14,882 bases of DNA from an uncultured Eubacteriales bacterium. Lineage in GTDB: Bacteria; Bacillota; Clostridia; Oscillospirales; Oscillospiraceae. The stretch spans positions 1 through 14,882 of the forward strand of contig USMI01000033.1 of NCBI GenBank assembly GCA_900555735.1. Direction: 5' to 3'. A model generated the notes under the pieces. The model worked only from the letters and a program-made list of their open reading frames with translations, did no database searches and was not told where the DNA came from. Of the stretch, positions 1 to 7,412 are shown one piece after another (positions within the stretch are counted from its first letter, which is position 1; every line of letters begins with the position of its first letter). The translations under genes and the position numbers were made by a program.

Positions 1-2
1 GC

Positions 3-221
3 TACGCCTCCGCCGCCAAGTATATCGCCACCTCCATGATGGAGGTCTATCAGGACGCACACGTCTATGATACCGGCATGATCGTGGTGATGGAGATCAT
101 GGGCCGTCACGCCGGTTGGCTGACCGCCGCCGCCGTGCTGGCCAGCGGCTCCGATGCCGTCATCATGCGCCACCCCGAAGCTATCCGCACCATCGCCGCC
201 ATGATCGGCGCATTGGTCTGA
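3..221 (+). CDS. Chimeric partial frame: 6-phosphofructokinase fragment running into an AcsD-like tail
   Basis: The frame is open from the window edge, so the true start lies outside. The first ~46 residues, through VYDTGM, MGRHAGWL and TAAAVLA, match the middle of clostridial 6-phosphofructokinase (fructose-6-phosphate to fructose-1,6-bisphosphate, cytosolic). In that family GRHAGWLTA is followed by roughly 150 or more residues containing a LIYLPE motif. Here the frame instead continues as GSDAVIMRHPEAI and stops at 219-221. That ending does not look like phosphofructokinase; it resembles the C-terminus of the CFeSP small subunit AcsD. The change of identity falls at about 126-152, in a repetitive GCC/GCG stretch. 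The kinase would be truncated and non-functional if the join is real. ATP versus pyrophosphate use cannot be judged because the deciding residues are upstream. I am confident of the phosphofructokinase part and of the abrupt change, less so of its cause. Confidence 0.75.
   Translation, partial: YASAAKYIATSMMEVYQDAHVYDTGMIVVMEIMGRHAGWLTAAAVLASGSDAVIMRHPEAIRTIAAMIGALV
144..221 (+). other. acsD: Probable C-terminal tail of CFeSP small subunit (AcsD/CdhD)
   Basis: The last ~25 residues (SGSDAVIMRHPEAI, then a short helix ending at TGA 219-221) resemble the MRHPEA ending of the small subunit of the corrinoid iron-sulfur protein, which pairs with AcsC to hold the cobamide. Position supports this: the stop is 22 bases before an acsC start, with a strong AAAGGAGG ribosome site at 227-234 between them, and acsD next to acsC is a common arrangement. 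Only the tail is present; the TIM-barrel body of AcsD is not in the window. The identification rests on a short motif plus context, recalled from family knowledge. Confidence 0.55.
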
Positions 222-243
222 CGCGGAAAGGAGGAACCAAACA

Positions 244-2517
244 ATGGCTGTTAAAGGTTTAGATATTTTCAAGCTGTCTCCCAAGAAGAACTGCAAGGAG
301 TGCGGCGTTCCCACCTGTATGGCATTCTGCATGAAGGTGGCTCAGGGCGCTCTGCCCATCGAGAAATGTCCCTATATGTCCGACGAGGCCATCGCCCTGC
401 TGAGCGAGGCTACCGCGCCTCCCATGAAGGCCATCGAGGTGGGCGGCATGAAGCTGGGCGGCGAGACCGTCATGATGCGTCATGAAAAGACCTTCGTCAA
501 CCGCAACCGCTTTGCCGTGTCCCTGTGCACCTGCATGGACGACGCCGCTGTGGACGCCAAGCTGGCCGAGATGAAGGCCGTGGATTACGAGCGTATCGGC
601 GAGCGTGAGTATGTGGAGTTCCTGCTGGTCCACGACGGCGGCGACGGCGCCCGTCTGGCCGAGCTGTGCAAGAAGGCTGCCGCTGCCGAGCGTGCCGTCA
701 TCATCGACACCGACAGCGTGGATAACGCCAAGCTGGCGCTGGCCGCCATCGGCGACACCAAGCCTCTGCTGAACGGCGCCAATAAGGATAACTACGAGGC
801 CATGAGCGCTCTGGCCGTGGAGGCCGGTGTGGTGCTGGGCGTCAAGGGCGCCGATCTGGCCGAGATCCACGACACCGTGGCCGCGCTGGAGAAGCTGGAG
901 AACAAGAATCTGGTCATCGACGTGACCGGCGCCACCATCAAGGAGACCTTCGCCAACGCCGTGCTGGTGCGCCGCACCGCCCTGAAGGACGGCGACCGTA
1001 CCTTCGGCTATCCCTCCATCGTCAATCTGGCCAAGCTGTGCCACGGCGACGTACATATGGAGACTGCGCTGGCGTCCCTGTTCACCATGAAGTACGGCTC
1101 CATCGTTGTCATGGAGACCATGCGCTATGCTGAGGCGCTGCCTCTGTACGGCCTGCGCCAGAACGTGTTCACCGATCCTCAGAAGCCCATGAAGGTGGAG
1201 CCGGGCATCTATCCCATCAACGGTGCGACCCCCGACGATCCCTGTGCCCTGACCGTGGACTTTGCCCTGACCTACTTCCTGGTATCCGGCGAGCTGGAGC
1301 GCTCCAAGGTGCCCGTAAACCTGCTGATCACCGATGCATCCGGTATGTCCGTGCTGACCGCGTGGGCCGCCGGTAAGTTCTCCTCCGGCTCCATCAAGAA
1401 GTTCTTTGACGAGTACGATATCGCCGGTAAGATCAACAACCGTACCCTCATCATCCCCGGCAAGGCTGCCGTGATGAAGGGCGACATTCAGGATAAGCTG
1501 CCTGACTGGAACGTGGTGGTCGGTACCCGCGAGGCCGTGGAGCTGGTGAAGTACCTGCGCGACGGCGAGTACATCAAGGCCGCCGAGGCTGTCGCCGCCT
1601 CCAAGAAGCCCGCCGAGGAGAAGAAGGTCGTGGACGCGGACGCTCCTCTGGACTTCGAGAAGATCTCCATGTCCATCCCCAAGATCGACGTGGTGGATAT
1701 GGGCGTCACCTACAAGCAGCGCGACCCCAACTCCCCCAAGTTCGTCACCATCGGCGAGCGCATCCACTGCATCAGCCCCGTGATCCGCGAGGCCATGAAC
1801 ACCATGAACCCCGAGCCCATCCTGAAGCGTGCCGCCGAGCAGATCAAGGCCGGTGCTACCTATCTGGACGTCAACATCGGCCCTGCCGAGTCCAACGGCC
1901 CCGAGCTGATGACCTGGGCGGTCAAGCTGCTGCAGGAGAACTTCAACAACGTGCCTCTGGCCCTCGATACCGCCAACAAGAAGGCCATCGAAGCCGGTAT
2001 CCACGTCTATAACCGCACCAACGGCAAGCCCATCGTCAACTCCGCCGATGCCGGTTCCCGTATCTCCAACATCGATCTGGCCGCCGCCAACGACGCCATC
2101 GTTATCGCCCTGTGCTCCGCCGACGGTATCGCCAAGGATAACGAGGAGCGCATGATGCACTGCCACCACATGCTGGAGCGCGGCCTGAGTCTGGGCATGG
2201 ACGCTTCCGACCTGTGGTTTGACCCCCTGTTCCTGGTGGTCAAGGGCATGCAGGATAAGCAGATGGACGTGCTGAACGCCATCAAGATGTTCGCCGACGA
2301 GGGCCTGAAGTCCACAGGCGGCCTGTCCAACAACTCCAACGGCGCCCCCAAGGCTGTCCGTCCCATTCTGGACTCCACGCTGGTGGCCATGGCCATGATG
2401 CAGGGTCTGACATCCGCTATCGTCAACCCCAACGACCTGCGCCTGATGGAGACCATCAAATCCTGCGATATCTTCAAGAACCACGTGCTGTATTCCGACA
2501 GCTATCTGGACGAGTAA
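244..2517 (+). CDS. acsC-acsE: Fused corrinoid iron-sulfur protein large subunit (AcsC) and methyl-THF:CFeSP methyltransferase (AcsE)
   Basis: One 757-residue chain carries two consecutive cytosolic steps: the AcsE part takes the methyl group from methyl-THF and the AcsC part is half of its corrinoid acceptor. Residues 1 to ~445 are AcsC. The N-terminal [4Fe-4S] site is C17, C20, C25, C42 (C-x2-C-x4-C-x16-C), and a LLITDASGMSV segment lies in the cobamide-facing C-terminal region. Residues ~448-499 are a Lys/Glu/Ala-rich linker. Residues 500-757 are a full-length methyltransferase TIM barrel starting FVTIGERIH. D575, N599, D660 and N696 align with folate-site residues D75, N96, D160 and N199 of the Moorella enzyme. 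The start has AAAGGAGG at 227-234. No stop interrupts the frame and no clear ribosome site precedes the AcsE part. A weak GAGGAG before an in-frame GTG at 1630 is the only candidate internal start. Standard proteins are ~445 and ~262 residues and separate. Confidence 0.93.
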   Translation: MAVKGLDIFKLSPKKNCKECGVPTCMAFCMKVAQGALPIEKCPYMSDEAIALLSEATAPPMKAIEVGGMKLGGETVMMRHEKTFVNRNRFAVSLCTCMDDAAVDAKLAEMKAVDYERIGEREYVEFLLVHDGGDGARLAELCKKAAAAERAVIIDTDSVDNAKLALAAIGDTKPLLNGANKDNYEAMSALAVEAGVVLGVKGADLAEIHDTVAALEKLENKNLVIDVTGATIKETFANAVLVRRTALKDGDRTFGYPSIVNLAKLCHGDVHMETALASLFTMKYGSIVVMETMRYAEALPLYGLRQNVFTDPQKPMKVEPGIYPINGATPDDPCALTVDFALTYFLVSGELERSKVPVNLLITDASGMSVLTAWAAGKFSSGSIKKFFDEYDIAGKINNRTLIIPGKAAVMKGDIQDKLPDWNVVVGTREAVELVKYLRDGEYIKAAEAVAASKKPAEEKKVVDADAPLDFEKISMSIPKIDVVDMGVTYKQRDPNSPKFVTIGERIHCISPVIREAMNTMNPEPILKRAAEQIKAGATYLDVNIGPAESNGPELMTWAVKLLQENFNNVPLALDTANKKAIEAGIHVYNRTNGKPIVNSADAGSRISNIDLAAANDAIVIALCSADGIAKDNEERMMHCHHMLERGLSLGMDASDLWFDPLFLVVKGMQDKQMDVLNAIKMFADEGLKSTGGLSNNSNGAPKAVRPILDSTLVAMAMMQGLTSAIVNPNDLRLMETIKSCDIFKNHVLYSDSYLDE

Positions 2518-2524
2518 TTCCACA

Positions 2525-2569
2525 GATTTCTTTTCCCGCCGCCGCATCGCGGCGGCGGGAAAAGAAATC
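2525..2569 (+). promoter_or_regulatory. Perfect 21-bp intercistronic stem-loop between acsC-acsE and acsB
   Basis: Positions 2525-2545 and 2549-2569 are exact reverse complements, separated by a 3-base ATC loop. The core is CCCGCCGCCGC paired with its complement, and the outer part is a T-rich 5' arm against an A-rich 3' arm. No T-run follows the stem on either strand, so it lacks the hallmark of an intrinsic terminator. It sits 8 bases after the stop and well before the acsB ribosome site (TAGGAGG near 2631-2637). An mRNA-stabilising or processing element is the likeliest role, by inference. The rest of the gap, 2570-2630, shows no convincing promoter. Confidence 0.75.
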
Positions 2570-2646
2570 CCCGGCGTTTCTCCGCCTTGGGACGGAGGGA
2601 GAAAGTGTTGCATATTCTATAAATTTGAAATAGGAGGATCAACATT

Positions 2647-4782
2647 ATGAGCGTATTGACCGACCTGATCTATGGTGGTTCCAACGCCGTGGCCGGCCTG
2701 ACGGAAGGTGCCGTCAACGACGCGATCGCCAAATACGGCGCAGACAAGGAGATCGCATTCCCTGATACCGCATACTATTTCCCTACCATTTACGCCGCCA
2801 CCGGCGTGAAGGTGAAAACACTGGGCGACCTGCCCGCCTGCGTGGGCGTGCTGAAAAGCCTGATTACCAATCAGGAGGATCTGGGTCAGGCGCTGAACGC
2901 GGGCCTTGCCACCGCCGTGGGCGCTGAAATTCTCGAGGGCCTGAAGTTTGTGGAGCCCAAGGACGCCTACGAGGAGGCGACGGTTCCCGGCATCGGCTTC
3001 GTCCCCGATCCCATCATCCGTTCTCTGGGCGTGCCTCTGGTCACCGGCGATATCCCCGGTGTGGCCGTGGTGCTGGGCAAGGCCGAGAACCCTGAGGACG
3101 CCGTGAAGGTGGTCAAGGACTATCAGTCCAAGGGCATCATGACCTTCATGGTGGGCGACGTCATCGAGCAGTGCGCCGAGGGCGGCGTGAAGATGGGTCT
3201 TGAGTTCCGCGTGATCCCGCTGGGTCATGACGTGACCGCCGTCATCCACGTTGTCACCGTGGCCATCCGCGCGGCGCTGATCTTCGGCAACGTGCAACCC
3301 GGCGACCTGCCCGGCCTGCTGGCCTATACCAAGGAGCGCGTGCCCGCTTTCGTCAACACCTTCGGCGCCATCGACAGCGTGGTGGTCTCCGCCGGTGCCG
3401 GCGCTATCGCGCTGGGCTTCCCCGTGGTGGTGGACATCGATCTGGGTGAGAATCAGGTGCCCGGCGCGCTGGAGTCCGTGCTGGATCACGGCGAGACCGT
3501 GAAGCGCTCTCTGGAGCTGCGCAACATCAAGATCAAGTCCAAGGAGCTGCCCATCCCCGTGGCCTTCTCCGCTGCGTTCGAGGGCGAGATCATCCGCAAG
3601 GCCGACGTGAAGGCCGAGTTCTGGTCCGCCAAGAACCCCACCTGCGAGCTGGTTTTGATGAAGGACGCCGACGAGGTGGAGGATCACAAGATCACGCTGA
3701 TCGGCCCGGACATCGACTCCGGCGATCTGGAATATGCCATGGGCACCTTTATCGAGGTGTACGGCAAGAAGATGCAGCCCGACTTCGAGTCTGTCATCGA
3801 GCGTAAGATCCACGCATGGTTCAACTACATGGAGGGCGTGATGCATACCGGCCAGCGCAATCTGCTGCGCGTCCGCGTGTCCAACGACGCCTTTGACAAG
3901 GGCCTGCGCATGAAGGACTTCGGCGAGGTGCTGTACCATATGATTATGGACGAGTTCGACGCCGTTGTGGATAAGTGTCAGATCACCCTGATCACCGACG
4001 CGGCCGAGACCAAGAAGCTGCTGGATGAGCAGGCAATGCCCCGCTACAACATGCGTGACGACCGTCTTGCCTCCATGTCCGACGAGTCCGTGGATCAGTT
4101 CTATACCTGCATCCTGTGCCAGTCCTTCGCCCCCGCCCACTGCTGCGTGGTCACGCCTGAGCGTCTGGGCCTGTGCGGCGCTGTGTCCTGGCTGGATGCC
4201 AAGGCCACCTATGAGCTGAACCCCAACGGCCCGTCCCAGCCCATCGAAAAGACCGGCTGTCTGGACGAGCGCACCGGCTCCTATGAGTCCGTCAACGAGA
4301 CCGTGAAAAATGCCACGCACGGCGCGGTGGAGTCCGTCACTCTGTACTCCATTCTGGAGGATCCCATGACCTCCTGCGGCTGCTTCGAGTGCATCTGCGG
4401 CATCGAGCCCATGTCCAACGGCTTCATCGTGGTGAACCGCGAGTACAGCGGTACCACCCCCGTGGGCATGACCTTTGGCGAGCTGGCCTCCTGCACCGGC
4501 GGCGGCGTTCAGACCCCCGGCTATATGGGCCATGGCCGCCACTTCATCTCCTCCAAGAAGTTTATCCACGCCGAGGGCGGCATCGAACGTATCGTGTGGA
4601 TGCCCAAGGAACTGAAGGACGATGTGGCGCCCCGCCTGAACAAGACCGCCAAGGAGCTGTATGGCATCGACAACTTCAGCGACATGATCGCCGACGAGAC
4701 CATCTGCACCGACTGCGATGAGCTGATGAACTTCCTGACGGAGAAGAATCATCCCGTGCTGGGCATGGAGCCCCTGATGTAA
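2647..4782 (+). CDS. acsB: Acetyl-CoA synthase (CODH/ACS alpha subunit)
   Basis: This enzyme assembles acetyl-CoA from the CFeSP methyl group, CO and CoA at the nickel-iron A-cluster, normally in complex with CO dehydrogenase in the cytosol. It has 711 residues against ~729 in Moorella, with the shortfall near the N-terminus, so the CODH-contacting N-domain is largely kept. The A-cluster ligands are all present: C488, C491, C500 and C510 (C-x2-C-x8-C-x9-C, within ILCQSFAP and VVTPER) for the [4Fe-4S] cube. C577-G-C579 provides the distal nickel site and C488 to C577 spacing (89) equals that in Moorella. The start follows TAGGAGG with good spacing. It lies downstream of acsC-acsE across a hairpin and upstream of acsV. 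The CO dehydrogenase partner AcsA is not in the window. CGCFECIC holds extra cysteines beside the A-cluster that I do not recall from the Moorella enzyme. Confidence 0.96.
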   Translation: MSVLTDLIYGGSNAVAGLTEGAVNDAIAKYGADKEIAFPDTAYYFPTIYAATGVKVKTLGDLPACVGVLKSLITNQEDLGQALNAGLATAVGAEILEGLKFVEPKDAYEEATVPGIGFVPDPIIRSLGVPLVTGDIPGVAVVLGKAENPEDAVKVVKDYQSKGIMTFMVGDVIEQCAEGGVKMGLEFRVIPLGHDVTAVIHVVTVAIRAALIFGNVQPGDLPGLLAYTKERVPAFVNTFGAIDSVVVSAGAGAIALGFPVVVDIDLGENQVPGALESVLDHGETVKRSLELRNIKIKSKELPIPVAFSAAFEGEIIRKADVKAEFWSAKNPTCELVLMKDADEVEDHKITLIGPDIDSGDLEYAMGTFIEVYGKKMQPDFESVIERKIHAWFNYMEGVMHTGQRNLLRVRVSNDAFDKGLRMKDFGEVLYHMIMDEFDAVVDKCQITLITDAAETKKLLDEQAMPRYNMRDDRLASMSDESVDQFYTCILCQSFAPAHCCVVTPERLGLCGAVSWLDAKATYELNPNGPSQPIEKTGCLDERTGSYESVNETVKNATHGAVESVTLYSILEDPMTSCGCFECICGIEPMSNGFIVVNREYSGTTPVGMTFGELASCTGGGVQTPGYMGHGRHFISSKKFIHAEGGIERIVWMPKELKDDVAPRLNKTAKELYGIDNFSDMIADETICTDCDELMNFLTEKNHPVLGMEPLM

Positions 4783-4792
4783 CCAAACCCCT

Positions 4793-4822
4793 CTGTGAGG
4801 GCGGTATCCGCCGCCCTCACAG
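4793..4822 (+). promoter_or_regulatory. 12-bp intercistronic stem-loop between acsB and acsV
   Basis: Positions 4793-4804 (CTGTGAGGGCGG) pair perfectly with 4811-4822 across a 6-base loop. The sequence after it is GAAAACGC, so there is no T-run and it is unlikely to terminate transcription. It starts 10 bases after the acsB stop. A GTG at 4795 that would lengthen acsV lies inside the 5' arm, which argues against that start. A role in RNA stability or in setting expression of acsV relative to acsB is inferred. Confidence 0.65.
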
Positions 4823-4848
4823 GAAAACGCGACCCCAAGGAGAACGAT

Positions 4849-6780
4849 ATGTATCAGGTCATCTTTACCTTTGAAAACGGCGCGACGCCGGTAACGGCCA
4901 CCGCCGCCCCCGGCGAAACGCTGCTGGAAACGGCCCGTGCCGCCAATGTGGCCATCGACGCGCCCTGCTCCGGCAACGGCTCCTGCGGCAAGTGCCGCGT
5001 GAAGCTGCTGGAGGGCACCGTGGAGGGCTTACAGACCAGCCACATCACCGATGAGGACTACGCCGCCGGTTGGCGTCTCAGCTGTGCCAGCAAGGTCAGC
5101 TCCGACGTGACCGTGATGGTGCCGGACATCGCCTCCGCCTATCAGAGCCGCATGAAGACCGCGGATCTGTCCACCGGCGAGGAGGTGGCCATCTTCACCC
5201 GGCTGGAGGAGGATCTGAAGGCGGCGGGCGTGGATTTCAGCAACGACTTTGTGGAGACGGAGGTCACCATGGAGGAGCCCACGCTGGAGGACACCATGCC
5301 CGATACCGAGCGGCTGACCATGGCGCTGGAGGCAGCGCTGGGCTGTGAGAAGGTGTGCCTGAGCTATCCCACGGTACATAAGCTGGCGCGGGTGCTGCGT
5401 GAAAGCGGCTTCCATGTGGCCGTGGCCGGTACGCTGAAAGACGGCGTATTTCAGGCCATGGACGTGCGGAATGCCAATGAGCCCCAGCCCATGTGCGGCC
5501 TTGCCATCGACATCGGCACCACCACCGTTTCGGCGGTGATCACCGACCTGAAAACCGGCAAACTGCTGGCCAAGGGCAGCGGCGGCAACGGCCAGATCCG
5601 CTACGGCGCGGACGTCATCAACCGCATCGTGGAGCAGGGCCGGCCCGGCGGCGTGGAGCGCCTGCAGAAGGCTATCGTGGAGGAGACCCTCCAGCCCCTG
5701 ACGCGGGCCCTGTGCGCCAGCGCCAAGGTGGACGCCGACCGCATCCTGCGGTGCTGCGTGGCCTCCAACACCACCATGAACCATCTGCTGCTGGGCGTGG
5801 ACGCCGATCCCGTCCGCATGGAACCCTACATCCCCACCTTCTTCCACTGGGACGGCCTGAAGGCCGGTGACATCCGGTTTGTGACCAATCCCGACGCCAA
5901 GGTGGTGCTGGCGCCCAATATCGGCTCCTATGTGGGCGGCGATATCACCGCCGGTACGCTGACCAGCCGCATCTGGGACAAGGACGAGTTCTCCCTGTTC
6001 ATCGACCTTGGCACCAACGGCGAGATCGTGTTCGGCAACCGGGACTTTATGATGTCCTGCGCCTGCTCCGCAGGCCCCGCCTTTGAGGGCGGCGACATTT
6101 CCTGCGGTATGCGGGCCACCGACGGCGCGGTAGAGGCCGTGACCATCGACCGGGAGACGCTGGAGCCTATCCTGTCCATCGTGGGCAAGGCCGGCCAGAA
6201 GCCGGTGGGCATCTGCGGCAGCGGCATCATCGACGTGATCGCCGAGCTGTACCGCACCTCCGCCATCTCCGCCAAGGGACACTTTGTGCGGGAGAATCGC
6301 CGTATCCTCCGGGATGAGCACGGCATGGGGCGCTACGTGCTGGCCTTCAGCAACGAGAGCGACACCGGCCGGGAGATCGCCATTACCGAGGTGGATATCG
6401 AGTGCTTCATCCGGGCCAAGGGCGCCATCTTCTCCGCTATCCACATTATGCTGTCCTCGTTGGATATGGACGTGTCCGTGCTGGAGCATATCTACGTGGC
6501 GGGCGGCATCGGCAGCGGCATCAACATGGAGAACGCCGTGCGCATCGGCATGTTCCCGGATGTGGACCGTGAACTGTTCCAGTATATCGGCAACTCCTCG
6601 CTGGCGGGCGCTTACGCGCTGGTGCTGTCCAACGCGGCGGAGGAGAAGGTTCACGAGCTGGCCAGCAACATGACCTATCTGGAGCTGTCCACCGAGCCGA
6701 AGTACATGGAGGAATTCGTGGCGGCCTGCTTCCTGCCCCATACCAACAAGGAGCTGTTCCCGTCCAGCGTACAGGAGTGA
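4849..6780 (+). CDS. acsV: Reductive activator of the corrinoid iron-sulfur protein (RACo-type, DUF4445/ASKHA ATPase)
   Basis: It uses ATP hydrolysis to drive an electron uphill onto CFeSP whose cobalt has been oxidised to Co(II), restoring active Co(I). Residues 1-~90 are a plant-type [2Fe-2S] ferredoxin domain with C40, C46, C49 and C79 (C-x5-C-x2-C-x29-C). A linker region follows, then from residue ~217 an ASKHA-fold ATPase domain: IDIGTTTVSAV, later FIDLGTNGEIV, CACSAGPAFEGGDISCG, GICGSGIIDV and YVAGGIGSGIN. The length, 643 residues, is normal for the family. I chose ATG 4849 because AAGGAG lies just upstream and the ferredoxin domain begins immediately (MYQVIFTFENG). An upstream in-frame GTG at 4795 would add 18 residues encoded by a hairpin. 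The gene follows acsB directly and is coupled to the next gene, whose start is 3 bases past the stop. Confidence 0.93.
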   Translation: MYQVIFTFENGATPVTATAAPGETLLETARAANVAIDAPCSGNGSCGKCRVKLLEGTVEGLQTSHITDEDYAAGWRLSCASKVSSDVTVMVPDIASAYQSRMKTADLSTGEEVAIFTRLEEDLKAAGVDFSNDFVETEVTMEEPTLEDTMPDTERLTMALEAALGCEKVCLSYPTVHKLARVLRESGFHVAVAGTLKDGVFQAMDVRNANEPQPMCGLAIDIGTTTVSAVITDLKTGKLLAKGSGGNGQIRYGADVINRIVEQGRPGGVERLQKAIVEETLQPLTRALCASAKVDADRILRCCVASNTTMNHLLLGVDADPVRMEPYIPTFFHWDGLKAGDIRFVTNPDAKVVLAPNIGSYVGGDITAGTLTSRIWDKDEFSLFIDLGTNGEIVFGNRDFMMSCACSAGPAFEGGDISCGMRATDGAVEAVTIDRETLEPILSIVGKAGQKPVGICGSGIIDVIAELYRTSAISAKGHFVRENRRILRDEHGMGRYVLAFSNESDTGREIAITEVDIECFIRAKGAIFSAIHIMLSSLDMDVSVLEHIYVAGGIGSGINMENAVRIGMFPDVDRELFQYIGNSSLAGAYALVLSNAAEEKVHELASNMTYLELSTEPKYMEEFVAACFLPHTNKELFPSSVQE

Positions 6781-6783
6781 CCG

Positions 6784-7407
6784 ATGGAGATACAAAACAA
6801 CAAAGAAGAGGTGCCGTTTTCCCATTATCTGGCACTTTTTGAGAAGCTTGACCCGCAGGAGGCGGCAAAGCGCTGCGGCGTGTCCTTTGCGGACGGCTGC
6901 TTTACGGTACAGCTGCTGAACAGCACCTACCGTATCGCGTGGCCGGAATACGCCATCACGGCGGATCGGGAGGAGGCCTTTGCGCTGACGAACCTGCCCT
7001 GCCAGACCTTTTTGCTGCGGTATCTGCTGGAGGGACGGCAGGCGGCACTGTCGCTGGGCTATAAGACCTTCCGGGAAATGCCCTGGGGCGAGCTGTACAT
7101 CACGCCCTATACGGGCCGCTGCCTGACACGGGCGGCCTTCACCTTCGGCACCCAAGTGGCCAATTTCGCCGCCGCCTGTGAGCGGATGGGCGGAGAGAAG
7201 CTGTCCCACGGCGACGCGGGCTATGGCTTCGGCTTTCTGGGGGGCTACCGGATGCAGATCATGATCTACGCCGGGGACGAGGAATTCCCGCCCTCCAGCC
7301 AGATCCTGTACTCCGACAATTTTGCCTCCGGCTTTTCGGCGGAGGACCGCGTGGTGGCGGGAGACATTCTGATCTCCGCCATCCGACAAGAGATGAAAAG
7401 GAAATAA
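6784..7407 (+). CDS. DUF3786 family protein
   Basis: This 207-residue protein has no signal peptide and no membrane segment, so it is probably cytosolic. The region from about residue 143 (HGDAGYGFGF) to ~175 (AGDEEFPPSSQILYSDN) and the following EDRVVAGDI match what I know of DUF3786, a family common in anaerobes with corrinoid or Wood-Ljungdahl metabolism and without an agreed function. No cysteine cluster is visible, so it has no obvious iron-sulfur site. The start is 3 bases after the acsV stop and its ribosome site (CAGGAG) lies inside the acsV end, so translation is very likely coupled to acsV. This suggests a role near CFeSP activation or corrinoid handling, which is inference only. 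The family call is from motif memory. Confidence 0.75.
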   Translation: MEIQNNKEEVPFSHYLALFEKLDPQEAAKRCGVSFADGCFTVQLLNSTYRIAWPEYAITADREEAFALTNLPCQTFLLRYLLEGRQAALSLGYKTFREMPWGELYITPYTGRCLTRAAFTFGTQVANFAAACERMGGEKLSHGDAGYGFGFLGGYRMQIMIYAGDEEFPPSSQILYSDNFASGFSAEDRVVAGDILISAIRQEMKRK

Positions 7408-7412
7408 ATAGA

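Noticed and set aside
259..2613. Very long open frame on the minus strand opposite acsC-acsE (784 residues), with similar long minus frames opposite acsB, acsV, fhs and folD
   Set aside because: These are shadows of GC-rich codon usage on the + strand. Their translations are low-complexity, rich in His, Gly, Gln and Val, and match no family, while the + strand frames are clear known enzymes.
4795..4848. Upstream GTG start for acsV
   Set aside because: It lies inside a perfect hairpin with no ribosome site. ATG 4849 has AAGGAG at proper spacing and begins the ferredoxin domain directly.
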